Assembly (NCBI GenBank): GCA_950106755.1
Contig: OX467083.1
Span: 46,328,555-46,392,554, forward strand
Reading direction: 5' to 3'
Origin: Climacium dendroides
Taxonomy: Eukaryota; Streptophyta; Bryopsida; Hypnales; Climaciaceae
DNA length: 64,000 nt
Every line of letters starts with the position of its first letter. The stretch's first letter is position 1. The notes beneath the pieces are model-generated. The model was not told where the DNA came from and did no database searches. It saw only the letters and a list, made by a program, of their open reading frames with translations. The position numbers were made by a program, and so were the translations under genes. This document shows positions 12,267 through 22,939 of this stretch, piece after piece.

Positions 12267-13090
12267 TTTTATAGTACCATTTTCAAATGATTTTCTACTT
12301 TTCGCCAAATAAAAGTAATCTTTTTTTGTCAGATGTTTTCCATTTTTATCATGGGGAGGACACTCTCACTACATTTGAGGTACCCACGTGTGGAGGAGTG
12401 ATTTTTTGACACCCTATTTACTTTTGAATAAACTATAATTTCATCCTAAAATTTTGAGCTTTGTTTAACAATGACTAAAGGTTTCTATCGACAAAAATTT
12501 CAATTCCAAATAACATATGATATATTGTCTAGAAAGGGTTGAAAAATGAACTAAAATGGCATGTTTACCAACTAAAATATTTATAGAGCTCACATGAAGA
12601 TGACTATTGCATCAATATTCAACCAAAATAAACTTTCAATAGAAAGCTATTCTATAGAATTTCTTTTTCATTTTTCAAATTTCTTTTTCTTATAGAATAT
12701 AGAGGTGTGAAAGTTATTTTCAGCTTTATGGTGTATATTTTTTCTTTAAAAATTTATAACTAATTACTATTAGCATAAAATAATACCAATAATTCAAAAC
12801 ATAAACTTTTAAAGTAGTAAAATCTATCCATAATTTTTTTAAATTAAATTTTAAAATGTATTACATGTATTACTTTTTCCGCCACATGTGGGTTGCTAAA
12901 ACGTGGAGAGTGTCCTCCCCGTGATTTTTATTAAAAATATGGATGAATTTACCAAATTTGGATGAAAAAGTGCATGAATATGATTGAAAAGTGTTTTTTG
13001 GTCAAAAAGATGGACGAATGTAGATATGCAATGCTTCACTAAATTTTAAGTGATTGCCATCCTAGCACTTTTTCAAAAAGTAAAAAAAAG
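12267..13090. repeat. Dispersed AT-rich repeat carrying a hAT-type MITE
   Basis: Both flanks of the nested element at 12350-12923 match 20473-20700 (shared text such as CCAAATTTGGATGAAAAA and CATCCTAGCACTTTTTCAAA). The copy at 20473-20700 lacks the insertion and serves as a paralogous empty site. Confidence 0.65.
12350..12923. mobile_element. hAT-type MITE (574 bp), 8-bp target duplication
   Basis: Terminal inverted repeats CATGGGGAGGACACTCTC (left) and GAGAGTGTCCTCCCCGTG (right), one mismatch. The flanking 8-bp direct repeat ATTTTTAT is at 12342-12349 and 12924-12931. An 8-bp duplication is the hAT hallmark. The repeat copy near 20533-20545 has the site uninterrupted (ATTTCTAT). No ORF inside, so it needs a transposase in trans. 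Confidence 0.8.
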
Positions 13091-13399
13091 GGCTAGTTCC
13101 AAGCTCTAGACATCATGCTCAATAAGGTTAAGGCACCAATAGTTGATCATTTAAGCAATTTGGGAACAAATGGTAAGGAATATGAGGTGGCGGAAATTTT
13201 TATCCATATAGGAAGATAGGAAATATGGAGATAGAAAAATTTTCAAAATTTTATTCACAAAGTTGAAATTATTGTGAATTTTGGGAGTCAAAAAGTGCAT
13301 TTGTCTAGTAGCCAATGTTTAGAATCTTCTAAATAATCCCGATCATTCAAGAACTATTGCGCCACTCACTACTTCCTACTTTCTTGCTCACTAAGATAG

Positions 13400-13690
13400 G
13401 AGGTTCTAAAATGGCTCAAGCTCTAAAATGGCTCACCTCCTTAAATGTATACTATTAGTATATGTTGCTTTTTCATGGCCTTCAACAATGTATAGACAAT
13501 GAACATTTTAGGAGGTGATCCATTTTAAAACCCTATGCCATTTCAACTTCACAATTTTTTAACTAATTCCACAAAGCTCCAAAAAATATGAAATGACTTA
13601 GGTTAGGTGTCATTTCCACTTGCCTTTCAAGGAAAATTTACTGAAAATCATTTCAAGATGTTTCACCTCTCCAAAATTCAATTCCAACCC
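13400..13690 (-). repeat. Right copy of the inverted pair (partner 10010-10300)
   Basis: Reverse complement of 10010-10300 with substitutions. It adjoins sequence at 13195-13390 that resembles the interior of the TA-flanked MITE family. Confidence 0.7.
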
Positions 13691-14640
13691 TTAACCCCTG
13701 AACGTCACAAGGGATGAAAAACGTCCTCACAGCCTAAAAGTCAAATTCAAAGGGCTATGATTTTTGCATCTAATGTCCAAATTCAATAAACCTTGTTGGA
13801 GAAGTTGCACATACTAGTCTAGTTTGTGTGATAAAATTTTCAGATCAATACAAGATGTATTTTAGTTTTGGGAGCCAATCAAAGTTCACAGGTTCAATTT
13901 GAGCTCACCAAACTGCATTTGATGGTTGCAACTTTGGGAGCTTGTATCTTTGTATTCTAATGTTTGTTTTCAATAAAATTTGTTGGATTTTGTTTCCACT
14001 GATGTTTAATTATTGTGGTAAAGTTTTCATGTCAATTTGAGTTGTTTCAAATGATTGGGAGCAATTCAAAGTTCAAATTTCAGACATTGGTGGATTCCAG
14101 TGAACTTTGGCGGCCTATAACTTCTTTATATAATGTCCAAATCCAATAATACTTGTTGTTAAAGTTGCGCACACTAGTCTAGTTTGTGTGGTTAAATTTT
14201 CATAGCAATCCAAGAAGTTATGAGTGACTGAGAAGCATTTTAGTAGAAAGAGGTTCAATCATAGATGTGATTTTTTGTTACTTGTTTCACTATTTTCTAA
14301 CATTTCAAATCCATTTTGCAGACACTTATTCATTTGAATGATATTTTTTCCACCAAAATGTATATATTCTGGGTTTTTTCATTTGAGTAGGTGTAGAAAT
14401 CGAATTTCACCTCCAAATGTGTTTTTAAGAAAATTTCACCACCTTTTTCCAACACTAAAACATTATAATCTTTCAATCTATACGGTCAAATGATCCCAAA
14501 TTTGTTCCACACCATCTACAATATGCACACTACAATATTGTACGGTTGAGATCTTCATACCTTACTCTAATTTTGACTTTTCAAACTTGCAAAGGCAGGC
14601 AGTTTTTAAGCTTGTTTGGACCTCCGGCGATGAAGGGTTA
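13690..14640. other. AT-rich intergenic stretch with degenerate internal repeats
   Basis: Phrases such as AAGTTGCRCACACTAGTCTA recur (about 13800 and about 14165) along a degenerate unit of roughly 180-360 bases. No coding signal on either strand. Confidence 0.35.
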
Positions 14641-14987
14641 AGGTAGAAGAATCTATTTCGGACAAACCCCCCATGATGGTTGCATAGGCTGACCTATTGT
14701 GGACAGCAGTTGAATGCACTTCTCACCCATTCATCTCTCTTCTTTCTTGGCTTAAGGAAAAATGCCAAAGGTAACTAGAATAGGTGAGTCTATGAAACCA
14801 AAATGGGTCCAAATGAAAAATCCTCTTTTATATTCAATGAAATATTCATTCTAGGAAGAAAAAATTCCGTTTTTTCTAGCATTATTCAGCAACCTTATTT
14901 TTGCACACCTTGAATCAGTTCCTCCATGACTTTCCCAAATCATACACATTGAAATGCTCAAATTTTCCAAAATAGGTACTTCTACCT
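14641..14987. mobile_element. MITE, TA-flanked (347 bp)
   Basis: Ends AGGTAGAAGAATCTATTTCGG-like (left) and CCAAAATAGGTACTTCTACCT (right, reverse complement with a few mismatches), each flanked by TA. The TIR start AGGTAGAA is shared with the neighbouring TA-flanked MITEs but the interior differs. Confidence 0.65.
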
Positions 14988-15552
14988 TAAATAATTCATT
15001 TATGGACCTCCTACTTTACTTCCTACTTACTTCAGGACATCTGTCATAACCTTATTACTCCCAACCTTGAAAAGAACAAAAACAGATTGCAAGCCTGAGT
15101 TCCAGCCTAAGGTTGGAAACCGTGCGTCTTAACTTACACGTTGGCTACCACTGGGTGTGGTTGAAAAGTGTATAAGCTTCCTGTACCATCATTTGGCTCA
15201 GTTTCTGTACATCTCCACCCACATGCGCATTCAATTCTCAAGATACAGTTCAGTTCAAGCTTGGCCCAGCGGGAATCTCTCGGGCACTTGAATCTCTGAC
15301 TGATGATGGACTAGTTAGGGTTGCCGTGTATTTCCTACATTGGCATCGTAGTGGGACGGTCACCCTTAGAACGACCCCACGCACATGTATTGTCCAATGG
15401 ATGATAGAAAATCCTTCTATGTAGGACAAAAAGTGCCAATGTTCATCTTTGAAATTTTGCATGAAAAATGGGAGGTCTAGCGCAATAGTTTGATCTCAAA
15501 TGAGTGCTCATAGTTTTTTGTAAGCAAATAATTCACACGGTACCACAAAGGT

Positions 15553-15970
15553 TGATTCTTTTAAATCGTTCCATTTTGATTAATGAGATGAAAGTTATGA
15601 GGAGTTTTAGTTTGTGGGTCTGGAGTCTTTGAAAGCCATAACCACCCGCAAACTAAAACTCCTCATAACTTTCATCTCAAAATGGAATGATTCAAAGCTT
15701 CTCACTTATATATAAAATCTAAAAAATCAATTTTATATATATAATTTTTTAAAGAAGTTTTTTGAGTTTCTTGGGTTGCCCACTGACCAATGAAAATGAC
15801 ATATGATGCAATAACTTTTTAACCATGTAATCGAAAGTTATGAAAATTGTTGGGCCTTGAAGCTACTCCTTGGGTACATGTTGTGTGAATATTTCAGCAA
15901 ATAAAAATAAAGAATTCATTTGCAGTGAGCTGCGCCAAATCACTATGTTGTAAAAAAAATGCATTTTTTA
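15553..15970. repeat. Second, one-arm-truncated copy of the 8876-9594 foldback family
   Basis: Central inverted repeat around TTTGAATCATTCC / GGAACGATTT, and a full right arm that matches 9240-9594. The left arm stops about 55 bases out. Confidence 0.7.
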
Positions 15971-16343
15971 CCTTTCGGGGGCTAAGCAAGGCATCCTCCG
16001 CCTCCTAGTTTTCAGTTTGGATGCTGAATTGGTCCCTTGACCACTGCCCTTGGTGGTCTCTTACTGGATTCTTGTAGGTTAGTGAGCCTTAGACGCTATA
16101 TTTAAAAAAAAAATTAGGTCTCACAAAATGTATAAATTTTTTTCAGCAAGGGCTGGTCTCTCTGGTTCTGTGTCCTTTTCCCTTATCAATGGACTTTATC
16201 CATGTGTTTCAAAAAAAAAAATGAATTTTAAAAATGAATGAATGAATGAATCAATCTGTCCCTAATTTAGTTTACTGTACTGTACAGTCTTGAAGTTTAT
16301 CCTCATGCTCTCCCTATTTTTCATTCTTTGGAGCAAACAAATA

Positions 16344-16816
16344 AGGTAAGACAGCCCATTGTGGTCAAATCACCCATTGCAGTCGCCTAAGAAATGACGC
16401 ATTGTGGTTTTTTCTCAAGATGTGGGATGTGGGCCACAATGCATGTCTTACATGACAGCAATGGAGTGAACACTGACCTCATTAGGAACTTCTGAGTTTT
16501 CAATGTGAAGTCCATTGTAAAAATTGACTTTTTTGGCCTTCTGTAATAGAAAATATTTAGACTGCATTAGGCAGTGAGTTGAGCATTACAGATTCAGATT
16601 TCGTTGGTCTTAAGGTAGTCTACAGACTCTTTAGGGCTGAATGCTTCAGAACTTCCTGGCGAATTCATACTTTGTCAAAAAAATTAATTTTAATTGCACA
16701 TGCTGTTTCTCACTTGTAGTAATGTGAGGAAAAAATTGAAAAATTTCAGCATCAAGATGATGCCAAACTCCTCATTCTGACCATCCTCATTCTGACCACA
16801 ATGGGCTGATTTACCT
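16344..16816. mobile_element. MITE, CAGCCCATTGTGGTCA family, copy 1 (473 bp)
   Basis: Terminal inverted repeat of about 24 bp: AGGTAAGACAGCCCATTGTG at the left and CACAATGGGCTGATTTACCT at the right. The left flank is TA; the right flank is TG, presumably a decayed TA. A second copy in opposite orientation lies at 25833-26640. No ORF. Confidence 0.8.
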
Positions 16817-17338
16817 TGAACGAAGAGAAGTCGGATATTACTGCATGAAAGATGAGTGAAAAAAAAATGAACCTTGCACCCCAGTGACCCCACAAGAACT
16901 GTGGCTGTGTGAGGTAAGTTTACTTCAATTCCCATGATTCCGCTGCAGGGGCCAATGATTCACCGATTTCACGGCTGAAACTTATCTTATCTCAAGGGGG
17001 GGGCTGAGTTTTCACTCCGTGGAATTGCCGGCATCATGCATTGGAAATGGCTCCAGGCCCATCAATGGGAAACGTCCACATGTCTTTTAAGGGAATAAAA
17101 AAATGAATTAAAAAAATGGGCTCCAGCTGGAATCAGGGAGGGGAAAAAATATCTGAGGGGATTTTTTGGGGGGTTTGGCCTTGCCTGAGTGCAAAGTAAC
17201 ATGGCCCTTGTACACCAACAAAATGATCACATGAAGACATAAGTAAGGTAAACCAACCTATGACAGTCCAAATGACAGTCCAAATGACAGACAACCCATC
17301 AGCCAACTCAACTCATCACAGACAAAAAAAAATTCTAG

Positions 17339-17573
17339 GCCAGGGGAACTCACCCCCTCATTGCCCCATTTTACCCCTTGGGAAAATATTGTGGATTTTT
17401 TTATTTGCAATCAGATGAATATTTTTTGCAAATTCTGAATTCAGATTCGCAATCAGTGGCCCCAAATTAGATAGGGACAGTGTAGAAATATAAAAAATCA
17501 TGGCAAAAAATAGGGGGCTTTTTTTCACAATAAACTCTGGCCGGGGCAATGAGGGGGTCAGTTCTCCCTGGCC
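17339..17573. mobile_element. MITE with about 30-bp TIRs and 8-9 bp target duplication (235 bp)
   Basis: GGCCAGGG followed by AACTCACCCCCTCATTGCCC at the left; GGGCAATGAGGGGGTCAGTT followed by CTCCCTGGCC at the right. Flanks AAATTCTA and AAATTTCTA look like a target duplication of 8 or 9 bp, which fits hAT or Mutator-like elements. Confidence 0.65.
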
Positions 17574-17579
17574 AAATTT

Positions 17580-17620
17580 CTAGTGATGCACATTTCAAAA
17601 ACTGAAATGTACACCACTAG
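17580..17620. repeat. Hairpin directly after the 235-bp MITE
   Basis: CTAGTG...ACATTTCA pairs with TGAAATGT...CACTAG around a short loop, with two mismatches. Confidence 0.55.
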
Positions 17621-17712
17621 TATAATTTTGCCAGATGGCTTCCATTTGGCTGTCATAGGCAAAGTTACCTTATAAGCTTATTCAAATTCAAGTCATGTGA
17701 GTATTTGCAAGA

Positions 17713-17763
17713 GTCATTATCATTATCATCATTATCATCATCATTATCATTATCATTATTATT
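17713..17763. repeat. (ATC/ATT)n microsatellite
   Basis: Imperfect TCATTATCAT-type trinucleotide repeat of about 50 bases. Confidence 0.9.
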
Positions 17764-20472
17764 TTGGTCTATGTAGCCAAAGTTTCTACTCCTAAGGTAA
17801 CACCTATATGCCCTCAAGGCATATCATTTACAAGGGTCAATAAAACTTTGAAGAAAAGGAAAACAAACACTATCCAATGAGGATTTTAGTATTTTGTCTT
17901 CCTTGGCAAAACAATAGTTTAGATCTATACATAACATACACAATTACATTTGATGAAGAGACATTGTTGTTGTAAAAAATTGTGTAAGGGATCTATAGCG
18001 AAACTTCATTTTCTAGTCTAAAGAGCTCTTGGAGATAGGCCTCCAAAAAACTTATTTGCAATTTCATCTAAAAAATAGAATAACTAACCTAAATCCCTAG
18101 ATTCTATGACAACATTTCATCCAAAATATTTCCAAAAGGACATTTCATTAGATGAAATTTCAAAAGTCTAGAAGGCTGCAAGTTCCTACAAGTTCCTGGA
18201 CTATGGGAATTTTAATGTAGCAATAGTTTGACATGGCCAAGTGATTGTTGCATCATATAATAATTTTCTTAAAAATAAAATTTTAAAATGTTTTATAATT
18301 TATAATTTTGGCTAGTAGTAGCTAGTTCCCAACATGGGGAACATGCCTAAAACAACCCTCCACTACATATGAAAAACATCTAATGCTAGTGCATTCAATC
18401 AAAAAACGAAGTGGAGCCAAACATTTGTGATTTAACATTGAAGGGTATAAGATTTCAAGAATCTTCAATATAAGGATTCAATAATTTAAAAGATACATTT
18501 GAATATAATTCATTTCAAAAATGAAATTTTTTGTTTTGAAAGGTGGTCCTTGAAATATGTATTCAAAAACTAAGATTAAAAATTCATAAGGGAAAGGTTA
18601 TTATTATACCAATACATTCTAAATTTAAAGGAAGTTTTAGTGTGAAAATCACACATATTCAATTCAAAGTCAATTTTAGATGGAACTACCATTGCATTAG
18701 CTAATGTTTATCAGTGAATTTTGTTAAAGAGTTGTTACAGATGACTTGTATTTTTTATTAATAAAGCAAATGTTTGTGCTACGGATCACAAAAGATGTTT
18801 TTCTTTTGTGTTTCTTAATTCCTACATCTTTGCTCTTAATTTGAATTTGAGCCATATAAATGATTCTTTTGGAATTTGAGCCTAACTAATGAAATGAAGT
18901 TTATTGAGTCTAATTCTTACTCTAGTTTGAAAATCCATAGAATCAAAAAATTATATTCCATTTGTGTAGACATCTATAGATTGAGATGCACTACAATTCA
19001 TCAGGATTTAATGTAGATCAATTTGTACATATGTATGTAGGCATCAAAGCCCATTATGGTTGATGTGCACACCAACTTCACAATTCACATTATGGATGTA
19101 GGCAAAAGACCTCCTCGGTGACCACCCCTCTGGCCAACTTTGCTATGAGCCATTAATTGATTGCAATTGTATCATTGCTCTAGCATGAGAATCATACATA
19201 GATCATAAAAGTGTAGGCAATGGATGCAATTTAGGGAGAAATAAACACGTACCTAGAAGTGCCATGTTTGCTTACCAATTTACCTTAGCAACACTTGCAC
19301 AAGACCTTTGTCATAATCAAAATTGGTCCCTTAATATCCTTGAAGTTAGCAAGCACATGGACCTTACCTTGGCACTCATGTGAGTCCATGCAAGTACCCC
19401 ATTACAATTTGTTGTGGACTTTTGTTTTGACCATTGAAAAAAATGCATCTATAAAAATGAAATGGCAAAGCTCAAGAAGAAGGTGAAACTTTGGCTTCTT
19501 ATGTGTCAACAAGCAGCTTAGTTTTGTAGAAAATCCAAATATAGTAAAGCTTTTATAGACACATTTTTCCATACATATAGTCAACCATTTTTAAAAAAAA
19601 GTTCAAAGTTCATTAGAAATCTAGACCAATAGTCCTTGTGTTTCCATGACTCCCATCAAAATACCAAATCCATGTATTTGGAAGTTAGTATTTTTTTTAT
19701 TAAACTAAAAATTAAAAGCCCAAATTCAAAAATTAGAAAACTAAAACTCAAGTCTTTAGATTGAGTCTAGTTCACCAAAAACTAGAGCCTAGTCAATAAA
19801 TTAGAGCCTTTGTGCACAAAACCATCACGCCATCACATGAACTCTTGGAGTCATCAAATACCTGCACAAAACCTTCAATACCCACCAATCAGGTCGGGGC
19901 CGAGGCTAGGTCCAATCTAAGGGGTGAGGTCTATATGTCAATCTTCATGGTCGGGATTTGTAGGTGCCATTTGGAAGAGCCAAGGTCAAATTTGGGAAAG
20001 CCAAGGCTATATAACCTTTGGGAGTCCAATGCCTTCTAATTTAATTGCATAAAAAAGGGAGAAGAAAAAAAGGGAAGTAGATAAAGATCCATTTACAAAT
20101 TGAAAGAGTGAATACAAAGAGTTGATGAAGAGCAAATAGATACAAACTAAAAGGGAGAAATAGAGAATGAACTGTTGACTATGAGTATGGAAGAGTCTAG
20201 CAATAGAAGAGGATTAAGAAGAAATTTAGGGAGGATTTCATTTAGCCATTAGAAATTTCTATCTACAATTGTTGATTCTTAGATAAAGAAACAAGGAGTT
20301 AGCATTATCTAAATTTTGTCTTGAAACTTGAATATTTTTTTTTTACAAAGTCAACTAGTAGACTTCAATTATTGAAGATAAAAGAAATAGAAGATAGAAG
20401 AGAAAGAGAAAGTAGAAAGGAAAAATAAGGGAACTAGTGGGAAGAAAGTAAAACAAACTTAGTAACCTTTTT
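17764..20472. other. AT-rich intergenic stretch
   Basis: No coding pattern. The longest frames are about 60-75 codons and have biased, non-protein-like composition. I see no TIR-bounded element here; old decayed repeats are likely. Confidence 0.35.
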
Positions 20473-20710
20473 TTGGTACCATGGGGCCAGATTATACCAT
20501 TTCAAAATAAATTTCTACTTTTTGCTAAAATTTTCCATTTCTATTAAAAACGTGGATGAAGTCACCAAATTTGGATGAAAAATTTATGAATGTGATTGAA
20601 AAGTATTTTTTGGGTCCAAAAGATGGATGAATGTAGAAATACAATGCTTTACTAAAATTTATGTGATCTCCATCCTAGCACTTTTTCAAAATGTAAAAAA
20701 ATGATTGAAA
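20473..20710. repeat. Dispersed AT-rich repeat, uninterrupted copy
   Basis: Matches the two flanks of the hAT MITE at 12267-13090 but without the 574-bp insertion, so it marks the pre-insertion state. Confidence 0.6.
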
Positions 20711-20787
20711 CTTAGAAGAAGAAAGTAGGAAGTAGATAGGCATTTACAAATCCTTGTAGAGGATTTCCATAGCTTTTGAAAAATACA

Positions 20788-22939
20788 CACTACAACAAAA
20801 GCAGTGTTTTATGACTACAAAATATGACTGCAGTGAATCGTAAAATCAAAAAATATGACTCACGTAGAAATCACTATAGATGACTCGGAATATGACTGAC
20901 TTTAGTAGTTTAGAAGCAGTTGCTTCAGACATCAATCATATTGGCAGTTATATGGGTTAAGGGATATAAATAGCCATAAATAGCCATATTTTGCCAATAT
21001 GGCGTATACGTTGACTATCCTTGGGGGCTTGACTTTTCTTGAGCTACCCGGACAAAAAAAATCCTATGTGGCATATGACTTTGTTTAGTCATATTTTTGG
21101 CTGATATGAAATATGACTACGGTGAGTCATGTTTTAGTTGACGTGGAATATGACTGCAATGTGCCATATTGTTAATGTGGAATATGACTGTGATGAGTCA
21201 TTTCTTTTGTTGATGTGAATTGTGAAATATCACTCTTGTGAGTCATATTTTTTGCTATGTGGAAAATAACTCTCGTGACTCATATTTTTGAATAATGTGG
21301 AATATGAATATGACTCTCGTGAATCATGTTCTTTGCTAATGTGAAATATGATTCTTGTGAGTCATATTTTTGGTTGACATGGTAGTTAATGTGGATGTCA
21401 TTAGTAATTTTATGATTGATTGTAGTCATTAGTAATTTTATGATTGCTTATAGTCATATTTTGTAAAATATAACTCAAGCAAGTGATATTTTGGATAATT
21501 GAGAGTCAAATTTTTAGAATTTGTTTGTAGTTTGTGATTGGGGTGGTTGAGGTCCAAAATAGCTTTAATTACAAACTTACAAGTACATTTTTTATGCATT
21601 TTAAATGAACATGACACATTGCAATTATACATCAAGATGATTTAACAATTGAAAAATACCATTCATGTAGTTAAAAACACATACACATGACTTTAAAAAT
21701 ATACATGAGACAATCATATTGGAGAGGGAGAATGCAAGAAGGAATGCAACTTTCTTCTTTGACATTTATTAGTCAACAATATAAAACATATATATCACAA
21801 TAAATCATTCACAAAATTCAATAGGGCCTATATTCCTTATAATAATTTGAAGATGGCTCTATTGGGTTGCAAGTAGCCTCCAACAACTTTGCTTCAACTT
21901 TTGGTGCTTGCATATACAATTAAAGAAATGAGAAGTCAATTTTTAGTGAATGAACAACAAAGCTCAATCTTCTAAGGTTTACAACAATACAAAATATGTA
22001 GCACAAGTTTAAAATAGGAAGAATAAAAATGGTGATGAAGGAAAGAAGAAAAAAAAATGGCAAGTGCTAAAAGATAACAACAAGCAAGAGTTAAGATGCA
22101 ACAAGAAATAACAACTAAGAGGCAATAAGAAACAAGTGTTAAAAGGCAACAAAAAGAAACAAGAAGTAAGAACTAAAAAGCAATAAGAGGAAAAAAAAAC
22201 AAGAACTAAAAAGAAGAAAGAGTTAAAATGCAAGAAGAAGAAACAAGATTCATAAATTAAAAAGCAACGACTAAGAAGAAAGAAGAGTTAAAATGCAAGA
22301 AGAAATAACAAGATTCATAAACTAAAAAGCAACAAGAAGCAAAGAGCTAAGATGCAACAAGAACTAAAATGTAACAAAAATCAACAACTAAGAAGCAAAA
22401 AATAACAAGTAACAACAATTAAGAAGCAACAACTAAGAAGTAACAAGTAAGAGCTAAGAGACAACAAAGGCAAGGAAGAAGAGCTAAGAAAAGTGGCGGC
22501 TAGGGTTCCAAAATTCTAAAGAAATGACGTTTAGAGTTTCAAAACTCTAAAAATGTGATGATTAGGTTTGAAAATCCAAAAAAAGAATCAACTAGGATTT
22601 CAAAATTTTAAACAATGACTTGTCTATATTTTTTTTGGATTGTCCATATTTTTCTTGGGCTACCCGAAAATAAAAATGTCATTCCCATGAAAATATGACT
22701 AGAAATATGACTCAACATTCCCCAAATATATTCCTTACATTCTCTATGAAATACTTTGGTGTTCCCAATGGGCGTATAGTATATGCTTATGAAGTACAAG
22801 GCCCAAAAATGACTAGTAGTCATATTTTGTAGTCATATTTCTCCCCAAGGTGTTGGCATCCAAGAATATGAATGTGAGCAATCACCAGTCATCCCTAGTC
22901 ATATTTTTGCAGTCATAAAACACTATTTCTGTTGTAGTG
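20788..22939 (+). mobile_element. Non-autonomous CACTA element, copy A (2152 bp)
   Basis: Starts CACTACAACAAAAGCAGTG and ends with the inverted form finishing GTTGTAGTG. The 3-bp target duplication ACA is at 20785-20787 and 22940-22942. CACTA ends with a 3-bp duplication define the En/Spm (CMC) superfamily. Layout: a 38-bp repeat array with ATATGACT...AGTCATAT palindromes (about 21061-21385), a purine-rich tract (about 22008-22495), a run of TAGGGTTT-like palindromes (about 22501-22610), then the right terminal zone, again rich in TATGACT/AGTCATA. No transposase is encoded. Two more copies are at 43374-45665 and 51521-53718. Confidence 0.88.
21061..21385 (+). repeat. 38-bp palindromic tandem array of CACTA copy A
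   Basis: About eight or nine degenerate units of GTGGAATATGACTNNNRTGAGTCATATT type. Most keep the inverted half-sites ATATGACT and AGTCATAT. Confidence 0.75.

Noticed and set aside
22009..22233. A Phe/Leu/Ser-rich minus-strand frame in CACTA copy A that looks like a membrane protein
   Set aside because: It is the complement of the purine-rich tract; the hydrophobicity is a composition artefact.
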